Assembly (NCBI GenBank): GCA_036244855.1
Contig: BQKZ01000562.1
Location: 82,505-146,504, forward strand
Source: Temnopleurus reevesii
Lineage: Eukaryota > Echinodermata > Echinoidea > Temnopleuroida > Temnopleuridae
DNA: 64,000 bases
Direction: 5' to 3'
Shown: one piece after another, positions 30,663 to 43,414 of the stretch
Layout of the letters: each line of letters begins with the position of its first letter
How positions within the stretch are numbered: the stretch's first letter is position 1
The notes under the pieces: generated by a model
What the model was told of the DNA's origin: nothing
Database searches by the model: none
The model's input: only the letters and a program-made list of their open reading frames with translations
Position numbers and translations under genes: made by a program

Positions 30663-33261
30663 TTTTTTTTTTCAGGATCGGAAAAGGATCACTAAGCAGA
30701 AGCGTGAGCAAGCGTTCTATGACTCGTTGTGAAACAAAATATGAATATAATTTCTTCGTATCTTTAATTTAATTCACTAATTTTCACTTTTTTTAAAGGT
30801 CCTTAAACTTGGAGTTACCCTGGTCCCATTATGCTCGAATGGAAGGAGTGGGCAGACATCCACCCTGCCATAAGTACCCGCTGAATGATTTAACTTGACA
30901 CGTGCTTGTTTGGGAAACATAATTCAACTATAGACTCCATTCTTCCACTATATTCCTTTCCCTCCCCCTCTTCCTCTTCCTCCTTCGCAATATTTGTGCT
31001 TGAATCCCACAGCTCACTCCCAGGCTTTCTGCGTTTCGTACTTTTGACCAATAACCAAACGAAATATGCGATTATGTTGATTTAGCACAAGTTTAAAGAG
31101 CGACGAACGTGCCGCTGAGGAATTAATCAAGCACGGCAGCTCTTCAGCTGGAGAGTTTTTTATGAAAACAAAGTTTATGGAATACTTCTGGACAGTTAAA
31201 TGGAAATTTAATGGAAGTAATGAAAATAAGTTAATTGCCCGTTATAACCTTGTGGTTTTCAACTCTAATAATGTATGTTTTCGTCCTAAGGCAGAGGTGC
31301 GTTTTTGTGCGTTTCGAACGTGGTGGAATTATATCAGGAACTGTCTCATCTAGAAGTATTTCGCAAACACACTCCAAGAGGAAATTTACAAAAACGTCAA
31401 AATTCTGAACTTTTCAACCTACAAATTATATATTCCGGCTAAAGGGTGGTCTCCATTTCTTCAAAGACCTAGCGGAATGTGCTAATTTGTCCTCAAAATT
31501 GCAGTTTAAATAAGCAAACGAGCAATACATCCAGAGTGCAAACATGGTAGAGATAAGATTCTCTGTGAGGTCCTGCGTTGAGGGGTCTAAGTCTCGCCAT
31601 CATGGTGCTAGAATTCAGATGAACAATCGGTGATATGAATATTAAAACGCCATGCCACAGTCCTTGTTGAATGGTGTGGCGTCGCAGGGTCATCGCAGAG
31701 CTTCACTTAGTTTGTTCTCACCACGTTCGACTCCAACCCTAATGATTTTAGCAGTCACGTTTCGCCAAGTGCCAATTAATTGGCTTATTTTCCACCCCCT
31801 TTACACCTTTATTCCTATTTCTTTATGTCCCACGCGACCTTTCACGTCTTTTCGAGTTGTAAATTTTACCCCAGACCAATCCACCGATCGAGTCTTCGAT
31901 TGTTCGTAAATGCTCAGAGAAAGTGGCCCTTTTCATTAACCGCCCCACACTGGCGACATATCGTTTGGAAGAAAAAAGGGGAAAGAAAAGCAAAATGAGG
32001 CATAAGCTTTCAAACGTTTTGCAAACATAATACACTCCAGTTCCACGATAGTAAGCGAAGGCAATTTAGCCGAGGTTTAACAATAGCTTGAAATGGGCCA
32101 AGGGCGGAGCAAGAAAGCCACACCATATATATACCAAGAATCTCAATATCCCTTAAACTTCTTTTTGTCAGTATACTTTCGTACGACTTCTCATAAAAAG
32201 GGGAATCTATTTAAGTTTCAAGCCTTAAATTGGTCTTTAGTTTGTTTCGAGTGCTTGTGACGACCATCTCTTGTCCAATTGATTTGGGCGATACACCCCT
32301 TCCTATTCGAGGAGCGCTTGGAGAGGGGCTTCTTGATATCTTTATTCTCCCGATTGTTCGCGCTTCTAAAAGTAATATTCTAAAATACTGTTAAACTCTG
32401 AAGAACCATTTAAATTCTGAAGAACCATTTAAACTCATCACAAGGCATATTTATCTGGAATGTTAAGTGTCTTGATCATTACATTTAAGGACAACTTAAG
32501 TATGAAAGAATGAATGAATCGATGTGAAATATGTTCTTTACCTCGATCATTCATATCATTTTCAACAACATTTGCTGTTTATGGTATAATCCATTCAGCA
32601 TATGTAGGTACGTCATAATGAATTAGAACAGAACAAATTGTGAAAGTTTGAGCAAAGTTTTACAAATCTTTTCATTTTTTGAAATTTTTCTGTTAAGTCG
32701 TTATTTGATAATGAAATGATTGATAAAACAAATTTACTAAGATTGTGAGATATCAAAGTAGACAATTTGCTGTTCACTTTTTGGTTAAAAAAACATTTAA
32801 AGATATAGTATTATATAAAATTTGAACTGGACCTTTTCTTAATCGAAAGCGTATTTTCAGAATAGCAGAACTATAATGCGTCAATATTTTATACTCAGGT
32901 AATGAATAAAAGAAATATGTTTTTTTTTATAAAAAAGAGTGAATACGTGATTTAATTTTTCCAAAAGGACCAAAAAAAAAATTCATGATGGCAGAAGTGA
33001 AATTCAAGAATACCTAAAATATGGATTTACCGTAATTTTGTAAGATTCACAGACGCTTCACATATTGTTACACTTGTTTTCTATATTACAATTTGTCCTT
33101 TATTTTGTTTTATATTTCCAGTGTCATCACACTTTGTTTGACACCCTTTACTTGATCAATGTATCAATTTATAGAATAGTTTATAAAATAAGTTGTAGAT
33201 TCAAATTCTCAGCTGCAAATTACAATTACAATTACAATATTCTTTCCCTGTCATAGACTAG

Positions 33262-33450
33262 CTGCCAATAAGGAGCTATATAAATTTATGAGGATAAATA
33301 TTTCTCTGAACCCATTCTTATCACCTGGGTTGAGTGCAGCACAATGTGGAATAATTTCTTGCTGAATGAAATTTACGCCATGGTTGAGATTCGAACCCCC
33401 AGCCTCTCGAGAGGTGAGGGTTAGAACCACTACCTAACACCATGACGTGT
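33262..33450 (-). mobile_element. tRNA-derived SINE
   Basis: On the minus strand: an A-box-like TGGTGTTAGGTAGTGG, a B box GGTTCGAATC (about 33391), then CTGCACTCAACCCAGGTGA and a tail near TTTATATAGCTCC. The CTGCACTCAACCCAGGTGA core is shared with the element at 57975, so both belong to one family. Confidence 0.65.
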
Positions 33451-36400
33451 CAACTTAAACTTAGACCAGTCTGGCTAAAAAAAAACATCGTAATTGCTTG
33501 GAATTTTGCCCAACACAATACGAAAAAAATGTGAATATATATAAAGCATCTTCATGGTGATAGCTAAGAATATAATCTATGAGACCGGGGATGATTTCAT
33601 GAACTAAAACCTCGATAAGACACATTTATCATTAAATGACATTGTGAAACACTGTCGTTACACGATATAAAATATACTTAAATCAAGCAGTCTCGCCCAC
33701 TTAATTACATTCAGATCGATAAAAAAACAACAAAGAATGCAAAATAAAGAAAGCTTCACGGACAGTTACAATATGTCTGAGAAAGTCGAATTAAAGTTTC
33801 CAAGGACTGACAAATCGAGTACAGTGTGTATTTTGGGGAAATGAGTTAAATTTCATTTTTTTAAACACTTCGTTTTGAGGCACTTCGTTTTTAAACTTTA
33901 TATTTTTTACAGCTTAGTTTCTGCACACCATTAACTATTGAGATAAAATTTAGGAACTGGCAGTTGAAAAAATTAAGTTCAAAATAATTGCATCCAATGC
34001 TTTTAGGAGAACCTTTCAATGTTTGTTTTAAACAAATGATAACCCTTGAACACCTCTATTGTACTAATTCTTAAAAATAATCTAGCCAGTAAATTAAATT
34101 ATGAAGTGAAAAATCTAGAAAATTGAATTAAGTAAGAGAGGAATTTATGTTAAAAACTGAACTGTAACGATTCAAGAAAGGGTTAGAGACAGTTTTCAAA
34201 ATCACCCGAGTATTAAACACTATGCCAACAGAAGAAGAAGGAGGGAGGGGGCAGGGATGGGATGGGGAAAGGGTTGGAGGGATGCCCGAAAAAAAATCAC
34301 CACGTTTGAATAATTCATTCATCAAAAGAATAAAAAAAGAACGTTACTTCGTCTATATAGACTCTATATTCTATAAGATAAGTTTGGAGGTAAAAAATCT
34401 TGGCACCTCTCTAGATAGAAGGCGTCATTCTGCCCCATTTAGGTAATTTGATACCAAACAGCCTTCTTTATTCTTTTGTAATTGTGACCTACTTGAGGCA
34501 CCAAAGAAACCCAAATATCTCCCAACTACATTGTATCCTTCTACATCAACTATTTTCTCTATGCCTAATCTAGGACTCTCTAATTATCTTTTCGTTTCTA
34601 AACATCACCCTCCCGCGTAATTAATCAATAATTGATAATGGCTCAAAAATTGTCAGAGGAAGATTCTATAAGGTATAATAGTTCATAATATAATAGTCTG
34701 GTGACTATATAGGGTATGACAGCGCGATAAATCAGAGAGGGCATTTTTCTTATTATCACTGCTATCATCTATCTTTATTCTCCTCTTTCCATCTTTTTTT
34801 TTCAACAACAGTCGCTTCTTCCCATTTGTTATCGCTGGCATTCATAGGAGCCGAGAGTTCTAACGCGACATATTAATTTGGAGGCAGTCAAAATGATACC
34901 TAATATTTCAAAATGAAACACCCATCAATTGGGGTGATTGAATGCTAATACGACAAAGCAATGCGGCGCTTCATTCAAAGGGAGTGAACCTACTTGTTGG
35001 GCGCCTATCTAATCATATATCATCCTCTTTCCTTTACCGTTTTGGTGATTATCAAAAAAGTAGAAAGAAGACAGAACGAAAACTACCAAAAAAAGTTTTG
35101 TGATATATTTACTGACTTTTTGAAAGATTTTAAAAACATATGTACGCCCACCATTTAGGCCTCCGCCATTTGCTACAAGTTTTCCTTATTATTCAATCCC
35201 TGAAAGTCGTTGCGTAAAAAGCAAACGCCTGCAAACGCGTTAAGAAATAAAAGACAATGGTTATCGATGAAACTTAAACCATCCAACCTACTTTTAACGA
35301 AACTTCTCAATTTGTATTCAGATTTATAATCGGAAAGATTTGAGAGGGAAAAAATTTATCGTAAATCAAACTATATTTTTTTCTCAAAACGGTTAGCGTC
35401 ATGATGTTGCAATCTAAGAAAGAAATATATATATACTCGTGGGATAAAACGACAGAGAGCAAGGAAAAAAGAAGAAAGAAAACAAAAACACTCACTATTT
35501 TGATTCGATGAGAACGAAATGATAAAATTCCTTTTAAGGAATCCAAGTAGGAAATGGTATCCGAAAATATGTTCCACGTTTCGGCTCAAGTTCAGCGACG
35601 TCAACTCGAGTAAGGAACCAGATATCTAGCTTCTCGTCCAATATTCTGGTCCTGAGAAAAGTTTCTCAAGATTCTTCAAATATTATCTCCGTCTCCCCAT
35701 CTTGGCAAGCTGTCCAATTTGGTGTTTTTCCCCTCTCTCAGTTTCATGTACGGTTATGATTCCACTTAGAATTTTTAGTAAAACGTTGGAAAGTTCCAGC
35801 TTTTTTACAAAACGAAATAGGTGGTGGCGGTCACCACTCCCAAGTCCGAAAGACCCTAAAAGTGTTTCTCTCAGCAACGGGTTTGAGCAAAGATATATAA
35901 GAGTTGGTTTGAGGTACACCGGAGTGGAATGCTCTTGGATGAAAGCGTGGCGCCTCTATGGAAGGCGTGTCCGATTTAATATCTTTCGAGATGGAATCAT
36001 CGCATTGAAATATAGATATGAATCTCTCCTCAATAGAGCTCAGTGGATGAAGTATTGGATGAATGGTGCATGAAAAGGAATTTAATCTGAGTCCGTACTG
36101 ATCCGATCTCGGCTATCTGCTGGTCGTGATGTGAGTTTCAATCAGATCGAATCTCGAGGATGAGTCGAATACTGGTCCATGCTCTGCTGACTATTCATAA
36201 TATATGTTTACCCGTCACTTTACAATTGGACACTGTAGCTTTTTTTCTGCCGAGGATGGCACACGCGAAAGAAAAAAAGAGAGGCGCTCTCTCGACCAGA
36301 AAAGTTTTGGTGGAATGCGTGTCGTATCCCAAGTGTGATTGGTTGCGACTTGCTAGCATAATAATGCATTGCGCTCCTCTGCGCCCGATACGGAGGCCAA

Positions 36401-36479
36401 CAGCACGCGCCGGCTTTCTTACTATCAAGCCATCCGATATTTTTGGAATTCCATGACTGGTAGCTATTTTGTGTGATAT

Positions 36480-36700
36480 AATTAGTAGCGGAGTGAGTTT
36501 CGGTGCCAAGTGCAACTGCAGTCGCCGCGGAGTCGGTTACCATGGTGACGGGGAGGGATGATACCAGGGTTGGTCGTCTGTCTGACGTCCTATCATGTGA
36601 GTGCACGGCGGCTGAGTGACAGGTCCCCGGCGTATCAGGACCGCTCTCGGGAGAACCTCTCAGCCAATCAGCGCCCGGCTCCGTTTCACTTTACCAAACA
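36480..36700. promoter_or_regulatory. GC/CpG-rich candidate promoter with X-box, CRE-like and CCAAT motifs
   Basis: The most CpG-rich stretch on this side of gremlin. It holds a near-palindromic RFX X-box (GTTACCATGGTGAC, 36536-36549; one mismatch to consensus), a CRE-like TGACGTCC at about 36584, and a CCAAT box (AGCCAATCAG) at about 36662. A GA-rich tract (GAGAGGAGGAGG) lies just to the right. It is 10.7 kb upstream of the gremlin coding exon, a distance similar to vertebrate GREM1 intron 1, so it is a candidate gremlin promoter. No TATA box or donor site fixes the start, and it may be unrelated. Confidence 0.35.
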
Positions 36701-38220
36701 ACTTTTGAAAAACGAGAGCGAGAGAGGAGGAGGAGGAGGGGAGAGAGTATCCCCCATCGCTCCGCCTGCATGCTCCGATATTAATAATGATTCATAAAAC
36801 TTGCCACATAAACTAGCTCTTTGCCCAAGCAATAGAGTGTAACTCGACACACATGGTCGCTTGTGTGAAGTGCATGAAGAACTGGAACTGGTCTCGCGGC
36901 TGCTATGTATTTGTATTGCGGCGCCTATGAAGCATTATTATTCTACGAGTTAGCATCTAGCCGACTAGCCTGAGCTTGATAGCCCCGGCACCAAACATCT
37001 CCTCCAGCAGTCGTTCTTATCATACCCCAACTCTTCAGAAGCAACCAGTGCAAATATTGACTGCCAATTAAAGTTCAAACTCGGGGAATAAAAAAAAAAA
37101 AAATTCCCACCGAAAAAAGGAACCAAGATAGATAATCCCATTGATGAAATAGTTTGATTTCTTTTTGAACGAAATAAAAACGCATGTTGTAAAACTACCC
37201 TTCAGACAATATTTTATGATGCCATTCAGCTATGAAAATGTCATAAAACTATCATGTACTTCTAAAGATGATTGCTGAAAGGATCAAAGTTTGACAGATA
37301 CCTGATCCTCTAAAAAAAACGCGTCGAGAATGTTCCCTTCTCTGGCGCCGCTTCGCATGCTAATTTGCCAACAAGATAATCCTAATAGTTTGATACGAAT
37401 AAAGACAATCTCGTTACCAGACATCAAATCACATGAACAAACCATAACTTAACAATTATTGTCATCCGAGCAATTCCTGATCATATCAACTCAACCTCAT
37501 AATTGGAATTAAATTATCAAGATATCGCGAATGATCTGCACACAAATTACAGTTACATAGCTGATAAGGTGTAGTGCAAACATACCTTGATCTTTAAGAT
37601 CGCATTAAATATTGAATGACATTTCTAGATTCGATAAGAAATTGTGATAGACATTCTTAGGGCATTCTTTCTTCTGCTAGGTCTTTTAATCACCACTCTA
37701 AATATTTATTGATAAATTTCACCGGATCCAGAGCTCTATTTGACTCTGGTATTCGTAAGTCTTGAATTATTTGTTATAAGTTATTATACAAGTATTCGTC
37801 ATTAATTTTTTTTTGGATAAAATGGCTCACCCGCGAGTAATTTAGCATCTCGTTTGAGCTTCGATTTTGAGCCCCTTCAGTTTCCGGGAGGGGGGTGCCT
37901 CAGGCTCCACCACTGCCCCCCCCCCCCACCTCATTCCATGGTACGCCCATGATCATTGTCAGTGCTACGAACATATTGCCCCATGCCCAACATCATCACA
38001 ACTATTGATCATCACTATTGAAAATATCATCTACACCTTCACCATCACAAACATTAGAACCACTTCATTGCACTTTAATTATAGGTTTGCCCGGTCAACT
38101 TCAAACTAACTCTGACCAAATAAGTAAACATTTCATTCAAATTAGACGATATCTTGCGTGTCGTGCATATCGATTTTTGAATTTGACAGAAATAGCAAGC
38201 AATTTCGTCTTTGAACGATN

Positions 38221-38860
38221 ACCACCACAACCACCACCACCATAACCACCACCACCACAACCACCACCACTACCACCACCACAACCATCATCGCCATGGC
38301 TAACATCTTCAACACTACCACCTCCATCATTAATTGTTATAAATACCACCATTACTATTGCCACAACCGCCATCTTCATCTCCTCTACCATCATCACCAC
38401 CATCGGCATCAGCACTAGCAGTAAACAAGAACCATAAGAACTAAAAATGCCATTATCAACCATCCTACCATATTGACCACCACCACCTCCACCACCGCCA
38501 CATGTACCACCCTCACCAACGTCTCCAACAGCAACCATTATGGCCACATACATCTTTTCACAACCATCATCATCAACTCAATTATCAAAACCATCACCGT
38601 CACATCATCACCACCATCATCACAACCATCACCACCACCTCTATCACCATTTCTACCTTCACCAACATCGTTCGAACCGTCACCACATGCTATTACTACC
38701 AACTCCTACATTCTATCCACAGTCATCACCATCACTAGCATTACCATAATCGGGCCGACCACAATCGTCACCACATGACCACCACCTTACCATCATCATC
38801 ATCACTACCACTACTACCGACAACGTGACCACCATGACAATATTCATAATCATCATCACA
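38221..38860. repeat. (CCA/CAT)n low-complexity tract
   Basis: About 640 bp of degenerate ACC and ATC triplets, starting right after the single N at 38220. Its Thr/His/Ser-rich and Val/Met-rich ORFs are repeat artefacts. Confidence 0.95.
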
Positions 38861-39006
38861 CATAGTTATTCAAAAAAACAGTGCAATATTAGGAGCAACT
38901 TTTTGGAACAATATTACATTTATTTTAAAAAAGAAGCCATATTGCTCCTTTTCTTCTGCCTGGAAGACAGCGTGCATGATTTTATAAAACATTTGAAATT
39001 GCAGCA

Positions 39007-39084
39007 GGTGTAGGTTTCGAACCCACATCTTGAGGAATCACTTCATTCCAAGTCAAACACTCTACCGACTGAGCTGCTCGCTGC
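39007..39084 (-). mobile_element. tRNA-like SINE head or tRNA pseudogene
   Basis: On the minus strand: AGCTCAGTCGGTAGAGTG (A box), CTTGGAATGAAG in the anticodon-arm position, and GGGTTCGAAACC (B box). The intervening region is longer than in a normal tRNA and no acceptor stem closes, so it is a SINE or pseudogene. Confidence 0.6.
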
Positions 39085-39239
39085 TTTCGAACGATGACTA
39101 AATTTACAAAAATCAAACATAGACTCTTTTTTTTATGAGAACGATTACTATCATTTCCCAAGAAAATATGTATTCGTAACCGAATGTCGTTAACGACAGT
39201 TCTAATCTCTCAATGTCAATCATTCAATAAGAGCAGACA

Positions 39240-39316
39240 TATAGCTCAGTCGGTAAATCGGCTCACTTTGGAATGAAGCGGTCCTTTATGGCGTAGATTT
39301 GAACCCCAAACTGCAG
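39240..39316 (+). mobile_element. tRNA-like SINE head, inverted relative to 39007
   Basis: ATAGCTCAGTCGGTAAATCG, then CTTTGGAATGAAGCGGTCC, then a decayed B box GATTTGAACCCC. It is the same family as the copy at 39007 but on the opposite strand, about 155 bp away. Confidence 0.55.
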
Positions 39317-39967
39317 CATGTTTTAATATATATGTATTGTACAGTACAATCTGAACAACCACCTTCCATTGCCTTTAGGTACCGCCAACACATTGCCACA
39401 GGTTTATATGTTTTGAAACTTTAATTTAGACACAAACGGTGTTTTCCTTAACAAGAGTAAAATACAAATTCGAAAACATTTTGATTATTATAGACTTAGC
39501 TAACAATTTACTTTTAAACTCTCAAACCCTTTTTGTTCTCCAGGATAATTATTATTATTATGAGTTAATAAACAGTGATATCAAACAAGAAGACAAAAGA
39601 AAACGTGATCGTGTTTCAATCTTGAATTGGCAACCCCGCAGAGAGCAAAGACCCAAGCGATCTGGCCTCTGGTCGACTTCTAAGATGGCGGCGCAACGGG
39701 GTACCCCACTGGCTCCTTGGGCGATTGCACGTCGGTATTAAAACATTAGAAATTGTTTGTTGCAAAGAATATGCTTGTTAAGAAACATGATAATTCAAAA
39801 TGACGTTCTATATATATGGGCCACTGTCAGAATACAGAAGTCTAGTTCATGGGTCCTGTGCTTTCTACGTAAGTGTTTGAACCTTCTGTAAACTGCATGA
39901 TTTGATGCTGTCTAATTATATGTGGAAACTTTAAATGTTATTTTTATTTTTTATTTTATATACAACA

Positions 39968-40096
39968 GGGGCCTGTAACATAAAATATAGGATGAAAGTT
40001 ACAATTAATATCAATCGTAAGTCAATGGCAAAATATGTATCTTATAGGGATACGATAGAGTTTTAAGGAATCGTATCTCTTTCATGTTACAGGCCC
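39968..40096. mobile_element. fold-back MITE, GGGGCC family
   Basis: GGGGCCTGTAACATAAAATA at the left and TCTTTCATGTTACAGGCCC at the right, with the AATATCAATCGTAAGTCAAT core seen in other copies. Confidence 0.75.
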
Positions 40097-40486
40097 TTGA
40101 TCATATCTTTATACGGATGCATCAATCTCTGTTATATCCATCTCAAAGCATGCAGAGAAAAATAAGATGAAACAAAATAAATCAAGCAATTTTCGGTTTG
40201 CTTTTTTTGATGGCAAACACATGTCTTCAATAATGCGACACTGACCATGTAAAATCACTTAACCCATGGAATACTGAAACCGAGTAATCTCTATACAAAG
40301 TAATATGAGAATATGGGAATAATAAAGTCCAGCAGACAATCTTTGGATTTTAAAACTGAACCTAGTTCATATCGTATCACCAGTGGCATCTGTACCCAAT
40401 GTATGCACTGTGAGCAAAACAGACAAATAAACTGGACAAAGTATCCTCCTTTCAAGTCTTCCTAATAGATTTAGGTCACACTATTA

Positions 40487-40640
40487 AGTAACTTCTCTGT
40501 TTAGTCATTGAACAGGTGTGACATATGCTCGACATTTTTCTTTGCAGATTAAGAGGGAATGAGCACTATTTTGTGTTCTGCAGCTTTGGTAAAGGCTTGT
40601 ATGGAGTTGTCTATTTTGTCCAAATTATTTGTCTCTCCTG
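40487..40640 (+). repeat. R2 repeat or duplicated element, copy 1
   Basis: TTGAACAGGTGTGACATATG, a middle with CAGCTTTGGTAAAGGC, and GTCTATTTTGTCCAAATTAT align in order with 58245-58395. The following 180 bp (to about 40830) are GC-richer and end in homeobox-like TAATTAATTAAG, which the other copy lacks. Confidence 0.45.
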
Positions 40641-41365
40641 CTCACTGTGATGGCGACTTCCAGGGGCACATATCCATCACTACGGCTCCGCCATCCGCAG
40701 ACTGGACGGGGTGGATATTATCCCAAAAGCGCCAGGCTTCTCCTCATATCGCTTAAATCGGGAGTAATTACGGAGGTTCTCGAGAAGGCCAGATTGTTAT
40801 CAATCTAATTAATTAAGAATTATAGCTTCATCATCTCCAGGGCTCCGCATGCACTGCGAATGTCAAGGGCAAAGCGAGTGGACAAAACTAGCAACCACAA
40901 ATTTAAACCCTCGCATGTTCTTGTGGAGAAATCAAATTTCTATCCCGATACTTATTCAAGAAATTTGAATAGGCGACGAACACTCATCCATTTGAATGCT
41001 GAATAACATGAACATGATCATGATGATGGAAGAAAATTATGTCCTGATTTTTTTTAAAACCAATCTTTGCATGATTGGGAGCAACATGATCAAAATACTA
41101 ACATCGTTTGGATATGTCTTGCCCATTTATTTTGCGAAGTGTTATTGCATTATCATTTCAAGAATACATGAAGACTTAAATGGGCGTTTTTGTAGGGTGT
41201 TTTGCCCACCTTTTTGTGTAAAAATTGAGAAGAAAGCATCATGGGACTATTGCACAACACTGACAATAGTTACCCATGTAAGCTAGAAAAAACGCTCTGC
41301 AATTCATCTAAAAAGTGATAAAATCCGGGGGAAAAGGGTTATGTCAGATCACTCTTTATAAGGGC

Positions 41366-41420
41366 AGGGTCGTGGTATAACTTTTGGTATATGTCTCACG
41401 GTTGCTGGGTTTAAACCGAT
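41366..41420 (+). mobile_element. possible tRNA-derived fragment
   Basis: GTCGTGGTATAACTTTTGG resembles an A box and CTGGGTTTAAACCGA a B box. It is short and weak. Confidence 0.3.
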
Positions 41421-42979
41421 TTTTAAATAAAATGACTCATTTATTTTTTTTTCCATTCTGAAACATCAGGCGCCACTAAAAATACTTTGAGACTTTTTTT
41501 AGGGTGGGTCTTTTCTAGAAATGGAAATACTTTGATCTTGCAAAAATGCACCAGCAAAGAAATGCCCCACTTTCCCCTCGTCCCACTTCTTCCGTTCTCC
41601 CCTACTGGGAAAGACGACATTTATAAGATGTTTAATCAAAATTGCAAAGATAGACTATATAATGCCGAATTCCCCAAACATTTCTCCTTAAATCATCTAT
41701 TCCCATAGATATTGACGATATGACATCACTTCCAGAAAATGTAAGATATATTGTTCTGCGTGTGGTTTTCCGTCCCTCTCATTATATTCTATAAAAACCG
41801 GTCTCTCTTGAGAACTATTCCCATGCCATAAAGAGATCGGATGTCACGGCTGGCGACCAAGCCTAACGCTTTGAATCGTCCACAATCGATTCGCTCGACC
41901 GATTCCGTCTCCACCCTTTGTCTACAAAATTCTCCTTTTGTTTTATGAGCAATGATGAGAGCAACTTTGGCGTCCTAGATATGACACCAGAGACTCTCGA
42001 AAAAAATATTCATGCAATGATTCAACAACTTAAATATTAGTTGTGGCTTATGATTCTTGTGAACTTGTATTTTCTTCATACAAATGATGAATAAGGTTTT
42101 TGATCTCTTTGTCTTTTAACGCACTTCTTTCTTTTCTAAAAGCTTGTCTATTTGGAATGAACTTGCAAATTTAAAGTGCGGGCGTTTTTGTATCATAAGA
42201 CGCTATACATGTGGTTAGCTTTCTAAAGATGCTCTTTATATATATATATAAAAAAAAACTCAATTTATTATTTCAATAATAGTTTCTGTGAAACGAAATT
42301 ATTGTTGAAGAAATATGAAATGAAACAAACGCTATTTTGCTTGCATCTCACCTTAATCCTAAGTAAGAAAATTGTTATTTAAAGAGTCATTGTCGGATTT
42401 TGCACTATTTTGCACCCCTTTTTTGGTGAAGATGTTTCCTATTGGTATTTAATTAATCCCGCAAGTTTGACCACAAACTTCCTACAAATCATTATATTGA
42501 GCTGTACATCGCAATATCAAATCCTTTCATCATCTCATTTAATTTAGACTACTTTCATGCTAAATCTGTTTAAATCGTATATCTTGCTCGCATGCAACCA
42601 AGCATCATACCCATTCCTTGATGGTGACTCGGTGAGGTGAATCGCCCCGCGCCGGGCAGCCGGCGGACGTCACAGACTCGCACTATCTGGTTGGTATACC
42701 GAGAAAATGGGACAATAGCTAATAGCTTTGAATAAAAAAGTTGCAATCAATTTCAGTGAAATTGCACCATTTTTACTATCGTTCAGTTATATGATTTCCG
42801 ATCTAAATGTTGATCTCTATTCTATAATGTAATGTTTACTTTTATCATAAATACAACGTTGATAAGTGCAAGGCAATTGCGTGGAAGAAAAAAAACACAC
42901 ACTCTAGATAATTCCATAATGTTTATCGGTACAGTGGAACGCCTTGAAAAAATGGCGTGGCTCGTTTTAAGAAATTTGC
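41421..42979. other. intergenic, nothing recognised
   Basis: AT-rich. A short CpG-rich patch with GGACGTCAC occurs at about 42640-42690, but no gene or element boundary can be supported. Confidence 0.45.
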
Positions 42980-43010
42980 TACACGTTTCAGCTACTGGCT
43001 GAAACGTGTA
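42980..43010. repeat. perfect 13-bp hairpin
   Basis: TACACGTTTCAGC at 42980-42992 and GCTGAAACGTGTA at 42998-43010 with a 5-nt loop. No U-tract follows and no gene ends here, so a role is unknown. Confidence 0.8.
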
Positions 43011-43101
43011 AAAATAATTACAAAATTGGGGAGGCGGTCGCAGCCATCACCCTTCCCCCCCTTTTCGTATATACCCCATAATACCTATGCGACATTGAGA
43101 C

Positions 43102-43414
43102 GTACGAAGGCTGACGAATTGAAAAAACATAAGGAAGCTTACACGTGCAGCTCCATGGCGAGTTTGGAAAGTTGGAAATTTATTTATTCGAACGTCATCG
43201 ACATGTACGGTCAACATTCTGTTCTTATTACATTTTTGCATATACATTGTGCTATGTTAAGCAAATTATACAAAATAAAGAAATTTTGTACAAGTTTGTA
43301 CAAGTCGTCTTCTCGTTCTAGGGAATGTATCCTGGCCTGTTGAACAACTCGCCTTCTTGCTGGTTGTATAAGCTTCAGTATTTTCCATTTCGTCAGCCTT
43401 CGTCCTCTTCAGCA
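43102..43414. repeat. inverted pair of a coding-like repeat
   Basis: 43102-43142 (+) and 43364-43414 (-) are related: both contain ACGAAGGCTGACGAA followed by AAGCTTA at the same spacing. Their translations are alike (RTKADELKKHKEAYT on +, RTKADEMENTEAYT on -), with several differing bases falling at third positions. They are probably two inverted fragments of one transposon-derived coding sequence; the protein is not recognised. Confidence 0.5.

Larger units (their letters stand above)
25844..36480 (-). other. gremlin upstream region / probable intron 1
   Basis: No coding exon was recognised. Minus-strand donor-like sites exist at about 27933 (AATAG/GTAAGAT) and 28540 (TTGAG/GTAAGATT), either of which could end a non-coding first exon. 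The stretch also holds the DR2 pair, an assembly gap, a dispersed repeat copy, SINEs at 30565 and 33262, and C/A homopolymer tracts at 30061-30150. Sections 31000-33260 and 33451-35600 show nothing identifiable. Confidence 0.4.

Noticed and set aside
36220..36606. 128-aa minus-strand ORF in the CpG-rich block
   Set aside because: No recognisable domain; open frame expected by chance in GC-richer DNA; the block is better read as regulatory.
38137..38778. Gly/Val-, Thr- and His-rich ORFs
   Set aside because: Products of the (CCA/CAT)n tract in different frames.
39007..39084. Functional tRNA gene
   Set aside because: A and B boxes present, but no acceptor stem and wrong arm lengths; treated as SINE/pseudogene.
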